Part shown: one piece after another, positions 54,730 to 64,000 of the stretch
How positions within the stretch are numbered: the first letter of the stretch is position 1
Layout: each line of letters starts with the position of its first letter
DNA from: Typha latifolia
Lineage: Eukaryota > Streptophyta > Magnoliopsida > Poales > Typhaceae
Reading direction: 5' to 3'
DNA length: 64,000 nt
Assembly (NCBI GenBank): GCA_019914945.1
Contig: CM034113.1
Span: 992,001-1,056,000 of the forward strand
The notes under the pieces: model-generated
Told to the model about the DNA's origin: nothing
Databases searched by the model: none
What the model saw: the letters and a program-made list of their open reading frames with translations, nothing else
Position numbers and translations under genes: made by a program

Positions 54730-56911
54730 TCCAAATCTTAGAAAAGCTTCTAATTGATGGTCATCTGACCTCCAAGTTGGATGATCGGTCATCTTCCATT
54801 CACCAATTTTGTAAGACTCGAGCTATTTGATTGCAGAGCATGGAAGGACCTACCACCTCCTAGACAACTACCTTGGCTTAAGATACTTGTACTAGCGGGG
54901 ATGCATGCCATAAAAGAAGTCAGTCCTGAGTTCTATGGCTCTGGTCCAGTGAAGGGGTTTCCATTATTGCAAGAGTTGACATTCCATGATTTGCCAGAAT
55001 GGGAAGTATAGTCGGCACTTGAGGAGGCCCATTCATTTCCCCATCTCCTGACACTTGAAATCTTAAAATGCCCAAAACTAATAGCAATTCCTCCCCTCCC
55101 TCCTATCCTCGAAAGACTGGAACCTCATTCTATAGGAGTAAATGATTACCCTAAATTTCTTAGAACAGCGTGCCAGTCGTCTTTGCCTTCTTCCTCCTCT
55201 TTGTCATTATCTTTAAGAGTTTTGGCCGTCAAAGAGTGTCAAAAATTGGAGTATCCGGTGGAATGGTTGCTAGAATAGCACGAGAGATCACTTTGTCTAT
55301 TGAAGCCCCCTGCGAGTTTAATCCTCTACTCATGAAAGCAATTAACAAATTTACTGGGCAAAAAACTGTTTATTGAGCGCTTACGGTTTGTGGAGGATGA
55401 TTGGGAGGACCTAGTAGAGAATGATGATGCGGAGGACGAGGAAAGTGGCCTCCTACTTCAATCATCGGAAATACTAGAGATCTCGGCCTTTGTTACAGAG
55501 AAAGTACTTTCAAGGCATCTCCGAGGCCTTTCTTCTCTTCAATCGTTGACAATACGCCATTCCCACTTAGAACAACTCTTTCCTCTGCTAAGGGGCTTGA
55601 ACATTTTAGAAGACTCACTCGATTATCACTTATTGATTGTGATGAGTTTACATCACTTATAGGGCTTAAAGCGCTTCATTCCCTTGAAGAATTGGAAGTT
55701 GTTGGATGTCCAAAACTGACTTTGCTACCATCATCGCAGTCATATGAAGTTGAAGTGGTGGGGGAAGATGTTGGCTCCTCAGCACTTTCCACTCTTTACA
55801 TCGACAACATCTTGCTGCTCAAAGTGTTGCTTAACAGGGAAGGCTTTGCCACTCTCAAGAAACTAAAAATTAGATACTCTCATCAGTAGGAAATCAACAA
55901 GGAGGCATTTCAACATCTCACCTAGGGGTGGCAATCGGGTCGGGTTAAGCGGGTTCCGGTCGGATTAGATTCGGGTCGGGTCCGGTCAATATTACCTTGA
56001 CATGAACACGACCCGATTAATAAACGGATAACACAACACGACCCGCCTAACCCGTTTAATAAACGGGTCAGGTTAACACGACCCGTCTAACCCGTATACT
56101 TAAACGGGTCCTGTTAACCCCACACGTTAACACGACCCGTCTAACCCGTTTAATATAAATCCTATATAAAATTTAATATTTACTAATTTATTATATATAA
56201 ATGGTGTATTACACAAATAAAATAACCTATTTTTAACTCAAAACTCATACAACATCAAAATTACAATAGAGTTTAGAACAAAGTTCCAACTCTCAAAAAG
56301 TGTCATACATTCATACAAATAAAGTAATACATTTCCAACTTAAAACTTATACAATATCAAAATTACAATCCTAATAATTCATCATAACAAAACACATACA
56401 ATAGAGTTTAGAACAAAGTTACAACTCTCAAAAAGTGTATCATACATTCATACAAATAAAATAATACATTTCAACTCAAAACTTATACAATATCAAAATT
56501 ACAATCCTAATAATTTAACATAACAAAAGTTCATACAATATAATTTAAAACAAAGTTCCAACAAAGTCCATACAATCCCATGACAATTGGAACAAAATTT
56601 AGAGTTTATAATCTATTACAAATTAAAAATAGTTTGAAATATGCAAACACTATCATTAAGCTCTCCATCTCCAAATATCACGACCCTGCCAAAAAGAACA
56701 AAAAGTAAACATCTAAAATATAAGATATATAGAAAACTTCACTTACATTAGTCAATGAGCATTCACCGGATTTAGATTTATGCATTTGAGCATTCACCAG
56801 ATTCTACAACTTCACGTGCATTAGTCATTAAGTCCAAATTTATAATATTTTCTGTTAGCTCCTCCAATGCTACCAAATTGTCTATCATAATATGATAAAA
56901 TAAGTAGTATA

Positions 56912-58790
56912 CTAACTTTTTAAATATTTATATAAGAAAACAGCAATATACTTACCTCTAGTATGAAACAACCAATCTCGAGTACAAATTAAAGCTTCCA
57001 TAGTTTCAGGCTTTAAAGCAATTTTATATTGATCAAGTACTCTACCACAAATACTAAAAGCAGATTTAGAAGCAACTGTGGAGATAGGAATACTTAATTT
57101 ATCACATGCCATAAGAGAAAGATTTTGATATCGAAATTGATTGGATTTCCAATAATTAAGAATATCAAATTTAGAATTTCGATCAATTCGAGGCTCTTCA
57201 AGATACAATTCTAATTGTGACTTTTGTGATTTACTCAAACTCAAAACTCTCAAATAAATTAAATTCCTACATAAAAAACATATAATGATAAGAACATACT
57301 AATGGTATTAAATTACCTTCATCATATAGTTGTTACCTTTAGTATTATTTGAAACTTTATATAAAGTAGCTGAACATGTCATATTGGAGATGTCACATTG
57401 AAAACTTTAAAAGTATTCTGAATATAGTGATCAAAAAGAGCAAACAATTTCTCGCAGATCTTTATCATCTCATAAGAAGAGCCATAGAGTTTGTTGTATG
57501 AAAATTTCATAAAATGTATTTTGAATTGTGGATCTAGAATGATAGCTATCACTAAAATAATACTGTATTGTTTCTAATATTTTTCAAACTTTACATTCAT
57601 TTGTGTGGCTATATTACTAATAAAATTATCTGAGCTTTACATGCCTTCCATTATATTCAATTGGATCAAAACCACCTTAAAAAAGTACAAATTTACTGTA
57701 TGGTATATAGATCTAGAAAATAGAGATGTAACATCATAAAACAACTTCAAAAACTTACAAATATTTTCAGATTTACCCCATTCTTCTTATGATGGACAAT
57801 ACTTGTAATTTGAATCACTCAATTATAAATAAAGAAATGCACGACGATATATCATAGCACTATCAAACATTAAGTAAGTTGAATTCCATCTTGTAGGCAC
57901 ATTTTGCCTTAATCCTTTACTGTTATTCAAAGAAACTTATTTAACACACTCAGCAAATCTTTGTTTTCTGACTTGTGACCCCTTAACATATTTGATGCTC
58001 TTTCTGATTTTGAATACAGAATCATCTATTTCTTTTAATTCTTCTTGCACTATTAAGTGAAGAATATGAGCACAGCAACGAACATAAAAGAAATCACCAT
58101 CACATAATAAAGCATCGTTTAACATAAGTTGGCTCCTCAATAACTCAACAAACAAATTATTTGCAGATGCATTATAAGTGTTATAGAAAATAACTTTTTC
58201 TCTATACCCCATTCAGTAAATAATGTATAAATCTTATCAGACAAAGCTATTCCAGTGTGTGGGATTGGCATTGCACAAAAATTTATAATTTTTTTTGCAA
58301 TACCTAATTTCCATTAACAAAGTGTGCCGTGAGACATAGATAATTAGAGGTCCACAAGTCAGATGTTAAACTGAGTCTTCCAGAAATAGAATGTAACCAA
58401 TCTTTGAGTTTATTTTTCTCCCTTTTGTACATTTTCAAAACATCCGCCTTAGCTGTATTTCTACTAATATATTTGACCTCATCACATAAGTAACAGCGCA
58501 ATATTCTAACTCCTTCATATTTAACAAATTGAAAAGGTAATTCATACTTAATAATTGTCATTGTCATCAATTTACGGTATTTCTCCTGATCAAACTTAGA
58601 AACTTGTAAAGATATTGATCCTTCTGATTTGGTAATTGGCCTATATTTTTAGTTTTCAACTTTGGGCATACAGGTATATGGCGTTTCATATTTCCAGTCT
58701 CATACTTACTATCTGATATGTATATAACACTACATAATTTACATATGGCTCTCTTTAACCCATCTTCTCATTTTGGTAGTTCCGTAAACA
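56912..58790 (-). pseudogene. hAT transposase, degenerate (BED finger to hATC domain)
   Basis: The BED zinc finger lies at about 58790-58650 (Cys codons at 58743 and 58734, His at 58680, Cys at 58668). 58570-58304 holds the SRNTAKADVLKMY and SLTSDLWTSN stretch before the catalytic core; 58212-57937 has RCCAHILHLIVQEEL; 57253-56912 is the C-terminal dimerisation domain (LSIPISTVASKSAFSICGRV, LKPETMEALICTRDWL). The pieces are in different frames with stops between them, so no full enzyme can be read unless introns explain some gaps. hAT transposases cut and paste DNA in the nucleus. Confidence 0.85.
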
Positions 58791-60085
58791 CTTCCCAAAC
58801 ACTAGATGCTTGTTTTATATACTATAGGAGGAGGAACCTCCTCAGAAATATTTTCTCCAACTTTATGAAATATCTCCACACTATCATCACCCATAACTAA
58901 AATGAGAGCAAGAGAAATAATATTATAACATGGAACCAAAGCTATGAAACTAAATTAAATTAAACTAAAATCAAGTAAGATATACTTGACTAAATAGATC
59001 TAACAAGAAATTAAAAAAATAATACAGTAAAATAAGTAACTAAACAATAATCAGTAATTAAAAAATATATAATAAGTGGCTAAACAACAATCAGTAATTA
59101 AACAAATATATAAAATAAGTAACTAAACAATAATCAGTAATGAAACAAATAATCAGTAACTAAAGAAATAATACAGTAAAATAATACCTCTGACATGGAT
59201 CTAATGTCTGTCACTTGCATATACATTCCATTACTAATGTATTGATTTATGCAAGAATCTGGATTTGACCTCTGCAAGTATTGCTATAGTTATGCTAAGA
59301 TAATCATTCCAAGGAAGTGTAACCTTGACCCTAATTGTGAATAATTAGAATAAAAAAAAAATCAAACATATGCCATATGATAGCACCATGTTGTTGTTGA
59401 TGAGATGCATTTATACTCCAAAGTGAATGAGGTGTTGGGGATAATTATAGGTCAGGAAAATTATAATTATAGGTCAGGAACATGGCCAAGCACCATCTCA
59501 TTCTTGGAACATGGCCGAGCAACACAAGCGGGAAATAGTGGAAGGAGTTACAAGAAGAAACGCAGACATTCTTGGAGGAATCAGGAAGATCATAATTATA
59601 GCTACATTCATTCACCATCGCATCCAATCTTACCATAAATGACTAACATATGAATGTCATGGTAGCTGTGAAAGATGTTTCCAACCAATAAAACGATGAT
59701 AGACTATAATCAAGTGAGAAGAAAAGTATATGTACTAAATTGAACCAACCAATGCTTTTGAGTTTCTTACTCTTTTACTGATTCTTCTACAATTACATAG
59801 CCAAATTAGTTATGTGCTTAGAGACATACCTTACTTTAAAACCTACAGGATGAGCTAAAACTTCTTAGATCATAAAATGTTTCCACGAGATACAAAGACT
59901 TCAAAATGAGGTAAAAGTATTCAGCAATAAATTGAACTCTAGAATGTATTAGAAGAAAAATATCATGACTAAAATGTATTAGAAGTTTAGAACCTCAATG
60001 TATTAGAAATTTAGAAGCTCGGGTGTCAGGTGGCGCGAGGAGCTTGGTGTTCGGCGGGGCGAGGAGCTCGGGATCGCCGGATCGG

Positions 60086-60370
60086 TGAGCTCGGGCGGCG
60101 TGAGGGGGGAGATCAGACGCCGCGGGTGTCGTCGGGCGGCGTGAGGGGGGAGATCAGACGTTGTCGCAGGTGTCGTCGAGCGGCGTGAGAGGGGAGCTCA
60201 CGCGAGGAGCTTGGGTGTCCTCGAGCGACGTGAGGGGGGAGATCAGACGCTGCCATAGGTGTCGTCGGGCGACGTGAGGGGGGAGATCAGACGCTGCCAT
60301 AGGTGTCGTCGGGTGACGTGAGGGGGGAACTCATGCGAGGAGCTCGGGTGTCCTCGGGCGGCATGAGAAG
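60086..60370. repeat. ~44 bp GC-rich tandem repeats near the hAT transposase 5' side
   Basis: Six to seven units built on GTCGTCGGGCGGCGTGAGGG and GGAGATCAGACGCTGCCATA. GC content is far above the rest of the element. The location, upstream of the minus-strand transposase, would suit a promoter-proximal region. Confidence 0.8.
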
Positions 60371-60970
60371 CTTGGGCGCCAGCGTGAGAAGCTTGGGTAA
60401 GGGGAGGAGGTAAGGGAAGGGGGCGACGACGCTGGTGGTTGGTGTGAGGATTGAGATTTAGACTTTGGGTGACTTGGGTTTTAGGGTATTAGTGTATTTT
60501 GGTCAAATTTAAAATTTAGAATATATATCATATATGTGTGTGGCGGGTTGGCGGGTTGTCGACCCGCCCGACCCGTTTACTTAAACGGGTTAAACAGGTC
60601 AAGCGGGTCAGAGGTATAAACTCGAACACGACCCGATTAATAATCGGGTTAGGCGGGTTGACCGGTTTATGACCTGAACCCAATTAATCTAAACCCAAAC
60701 CCGATTAACAGCCGGGTTATCGGGTCGGGTCAACTTTTGCCACCGCTAATCTCACCTCCCTAGAAACGCCACGTTTTGAAGATTGCCACAATCTAAGGAT
60801 TGAAAAACCTTGACTAGCTCTACAAATTGGAGATAGAGGACTGTAGCAATTTCCAGTCATTGTGTAGCTACGGAGGCTTGCCACCCTATTTTTAAGGAGT
60901 TGTACAACAGGCACGATGGAATTGAATGGTTGGCCATTGATCTTATTTCCCTCATCAGTATCGATTAATT

Positions 60971-61217
60971 GACATGGTTGATGAACTATATATTTCTAAT
61001 TTAATATAATTCATGAGGTATCATATTATACACTTCCTCCTTTCATCTACGTTCTCTATTCTTCTACTTCTGTTTCTGCCCACATTCTTCATGTCATCAC
61101 CAGCATTCTTCCATTGCGCTACTTGTAGTTTTCTACCTATGCCCATATGCAATTAGGTGTAGTTTCATTTCAGTGCTTCTATTTCCTCTGTGTACCTATA
61201 CAAGGTTTAGATATCTA
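60971..61217 (+). other. 3'UTR of the split pseudogene, fused to the next NB-ARC
   Basis: TTTCATTTCAGTGCTTCTATTTCC and the following CTCTGTGTACCTATACAAGG-type sequence match the 3' flanks of the other copies (for example near 2040 and the complement of 42790-42830). At about 61218 it passes directly into FVGREEKEEI of the next NB-ARC, with no promoter or CC domain between. Confidence 0.65.
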
Positions 61218-64000
61218 CTCTAGCTTTGTTGGGCGTGAGGAGAAGGAAGAGATCATTAACTTTTTGTTGAAAATAGAGTCACATGCTGATGAAAGTATCC
61301 CTGTTCTTTCGATACTCGGCATTGGATGTGTCGGGAAGAGTACTCTTGCCTAATATGTGTATAATGATGAGAGGGCGGAGAGCCACTTCTCCCTCAAGAT
61401 GTGGATTTGCGTCTCTACGAGCTTTGATGCAGTCAAGCTTACAAGAGAGATGTTAGATCATTCAAATTCTCGCTACAATCATACTGGTGTCCAAAGCTTC
61501 GAGATACTATAAGCAATGCTTAGGAAGATTCTACGCACGAAGATATTTCTCCTCGTACTCGACGATGTATGGAATGAGACTGAGAGGGAAGCATGGGATA
61601 CAGTTAAGGCTCCATTGTACGCCGAAAAAAATGGAAGCAAGATCTTACAGACCAACAGGCTAGAGAAGGCTGCAAAGTTGATGGGAACAGTGAACCTAAT
61701 TAAAATAGAGGGTTTACTAGAAGATGACTACTGATCCCTTTTCAGCGAGTGTGCTTCTGGTGATGCAAAGCCTGAGGAGCATCCGAGATTAGCAACAATA
61801 GGAAAAAAAGTGGCCTCGAGGTTGAAGGGATCACCTTTGACTGCAAAGACTATTGGGGCGTTTTTGAAAGATATCTAGATGATGATCACTGGGAGAGCAT
61901 TTCGCAAAGTGACATATGGGAATTGGAGCAGGGTCAGGATGGCATAATGTCAGCTCTCAAACTAAGTTACCTACACTTACCTGCCCATCTACAACAGTGC
62001 TTTGCATACTTGAGCATGTATCCTAAATATTGGAAGTTACCACAAGAATATGTAGCAAGAATGTGGATGGCATAGGGTATGATTCATCAGGATAGCAGGA
62101 TGAAGAGAATCGAGGATATCGGAGTAGACTACTTCAATGAATTGATATCCAAATCATTCATTGAGTCAATTGTTACAAAATGATATGTACACTTTACATG
62201 ATCTATTGCATGATTTAGCAGAATCTGTTTCCAAGAATGACATTTGTAGAATTAAAGATAATATATTTAGGACAATCCCAACTAATGTTCACCATTTATC
62301 TCTTTCTACTGACAATCTTGCCACACTTAAACAGAATGTCGTCTTGCTGAATAACTTGCGTTCCTTGATTTTCATGTTCCCCTTCAAAATACGTCTTGAC
62401 AAAGATGATGATCTTCATGATGTTTTTAGACAGCTAAAAAGAATTCGAGCCCTTGAGTTGAGCTACTACGTCATGGAGTGCCTAATACTCTAAGTAGTCT
62501 AATACATTTGCACTACTTAGATCTCTCTAACACTGGCATCGCAGATTGGCCAGATGAATTAAATAAGCTTTATCATCTCCAGACGTTAAATCTTTTTGGG
62601 TTGGAGTTGTCTCATGTACCTAAAAGAATGAACAAGCAGATCAACTTGCGATACTTGTTCTGTTGGAACAAAGTATTGTCAATGATAGCTGGGATAGGGA
62701 AAATGACTTATCTTCAAGAACTAATTAGCACTTTCTTTGTGCAAAATGTTCACAGATTTGAGATTGGACAGTTGAAGTACCTAAGGGACCTTCGACAATG
62801 CCTTTCCATAAATAACCTCGATAATTTGCTCAGTAAGAAAGATGCCGAAGAAGCTAGGTTATGTGACAAACAGAATCTTGTTGAGTTGAGGTTAATTTGG
62901 GAATACCCTAAAAGTGACGCAAATCCAGAGCTGGAGAATAGTGTATTAGAATGCCTCCAAGCGTATCCAAATCTTAAAGAACTTGTAATTGATGGCTATA
63001 ATGGCGCCCGACGTCCAAGTTGGATGATCGGTCATCATCCATTCACCAATTTTGTAAGACTCGAGCTATCTGATTGTAGAGCATGGAAGGACCTACCACC
63101 TCTTGGACAACTACCATGGGTTAAGATACTTGTACTACGGGGGATGCATGCCATTAAAGAAGTTGGTCCTGGGTTCTACGGCTCTAGTCTAGTGAAGAGG
63201 TTTCCATCATTGCAAGAGTTGACATTTGATGATTTGCCAGAATGGAGAGTATGGTCTGCACTTGAGGAGGCCCATTCATTTCCCCATCCCCTGACACTCA
63301 AAATCTTAGAATGCCCAAAACTAATAGCAATTCCTCCCCTCCCTCCTATCCTCTAAAGACTTGAACTTCGTTTTGTAGGAGTAAATGATTACCCAAAATT
63401 TCTTAGAACCATCACCTTTGCCTTCTTCCTCCTCTTCATCATTATCTTTAAGAGTTTTGGCCATCAGAGAGTGTCAAAAATTGGAGTCTCCGATGGAATG
63501 GTTGCTAGAACAGCATGAGAGATTAAAGCACTTGAAGATTTGTCTATTGAATCCCTCTGCGAGCTTAATCCTCTACTCGTGAAAGCAATTGACAAATTTT
63601 ACTAGGCTTAAAAAACTAGATATTGGGCGCTTATGATCTATGGAGGATGATATTGAGGAGGACCTAGTAGGGAATGTCAAGAATTATGATGATGAGGAGG
63701 ATGAGGACGAGGAAAGTAGCCTCTTGCTTCAATCATTGGAAAGCCTAGATATCTCTGCCTTTGTTAAAGAGGAAATACTTTCAAGGCATCTCCAAGGCCT
63801 TTTTTCTCTTCAATTGTTGAGGATATGGCGTTGCCCACTTATAATAGCCCTTTCCTTTGCTGAGGGGCTGGAACATTTTAGAAGACTCACTCGATTATCA
63901 ATTACTTATTGTTATGAGTTTATATCACTTGCAAGGCTTAAAGCGCTTCATTCCCCTGGAAGAATTGAAAGTTGTTGGATGTCCGAAACATACAACTTTG
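61218..64000 (+). pseudogene. NB-ARC-LRR pseudogene without CC domain, runs off the window
   Basis: Order: FVGREEKEEI, P-loop GIGCVGKST, FSLKMWICVST (RNBS-A), FLLVLDDVW (kinase-2, canonical DD), NGSKILQTNR, KGSPLTAKT (GLPL), CFAYLSMYPK (RNBS-D), LHDLLHDLAE (MHD site), then LRRs. In-frame stops occur at about 61351, 61510, 61730, 61875 and 62093, and frames shift near 62165, 62480 and 63350-63600. The acidic insert is present near 63640-63720. The C-terminus lies beyond the window. With this many lesions no receptor can be made. It was probably the template for, or sister of, the LRR copy at 54730. Confidence 0.9.

Larger units (their letters stand above)
55923..60748 (-). mobile_element. 4.8 kb hAT transposon inside an LRR pseudogene
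   Basis: Terminal inverted repeats TAGGGGTGGCAA and (right, complement) TAGCGGTGGCAA, one mismatch in 12, with a perfect 8 bp target duplication ATCTCACC (55915-55922 and 60749-60756). Both ends carry many sub-terminal ACCCG/CGGGT repeats (55935-56150 and 60540-60730). The interior holds a minus-strand transposase in broken frames. Excising the element and one target copy would join the LRR sequence exactly. It belongs to the BED-finger Ac/RICESLEEPER-like hAT branch. Confidence 0.93.
54730..60970 (+). pseudogene. LRR-only NLR pseudogene split by a hAT transposon
   Basis: The 5' piece, 54730-55922, starts in mid-LRR (LIDGHL, LFDCRAWKDLPP, MHAIKEV) and closely resembles 62951-64000 of the next pseudogene. 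It has stops (TAG at 55009-55011 and others) and several shifts, and keeps an acidic stretch (about 55395-55445). The reading is cut inside an LRR at 55922 by the hAT element and resumes after 60757 (PRFEDCHNLRI, LEIEDCSNFQS in mixed frames) to about 60960. No CC or NB-ARC precedes it: the upstream boundary is the MITE at 54371-54729. Confidence 0.85.

Noticed and set aside
59405..59638. 77-codon frame inside the hAT element
   Set aside because: No similarity to transposase domains and the frame opposes the transposase strand; probably chance.

Overview
This is a plant nuclear genome segment, almost certainly from a flowering plant. It holds intronless coiled-coil NB-ARC LRR (CNL) disease-resistance genes, a spliced DUF642 cell-wall protein gene, and a dense nest of plant-type transposons (Ty3/gypsy chromovirus, Athila-like gypsy, copia-like solo LTRs, hAT and Mutator-type elements). 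No bacterial operons, CRISPR arrays, rRNA or tRNA genes were seen. All NLRs are CNL type, which fits a monocot but does not prove it; I cannot name the species.

Layout. 1-1950: 3' part of a CNL gene that starts before the window. 3542-9590: a 3.1 kb solo LTR with a second LTR of the same family nested in it (4564-7496, perfect target duplication). 10077-11181: copia-like solo LTR. 11441-12271: non-autonomous hAT element. 14069-17008 (+): an uninterrupted CNL gene. 19543-20332: foldback element carrying a tandem array. 20497-22733 (-): three-exon DUF642 gene with an apparent frameshift in its signal-peptide exon. 23354-26345: copia-like element with a large internal deletion. 27361-28880: ~86 bp tandem repeat holding a solo LTR, which holds a Mutator-type MITE. 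28969-30714: second non-autonomous hAT element. 31699-34668 (-): second uninterrupted CNL gene, the inverted paralogue of the first. 36491 to about 37470: another copia-like LTR. 38340-41545 (-): decayed chromovirus pol with chromodomain. 42925-45745 (-): CNL pseudogene. 46442-54260: LTR fragment plus an Athila-like pol relic, the latter split by a 3.2 kb solo LTR and a 0.7 kb solo LTR. 54730-60970 (+): LRR pseudogene split by a 4.8 kb hAT transposon. 61218-64000 (+): NB-ARC/LRR pseudogene running off the window.

The segment is an NLR cluster in birth-and-death evolution. The two uninterrupted CNLs face each other tail to tail and share promoter blocks, 3' flanks, a D-to-N change in the kinase-2 motif and an old deletion that joined mid-LRR sequence to the 3'UTR. 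The other copies show deletions that fused a promoter to the middle of NB-ARC, or one gene's 3'UTR to the next gene's NB-ARC. The only other host gene seen is the DUF642 gene. I found no convincing unknown multi-gene system; the novelty lies in the NLR rearrangements, repeat architecture and nested insertions.
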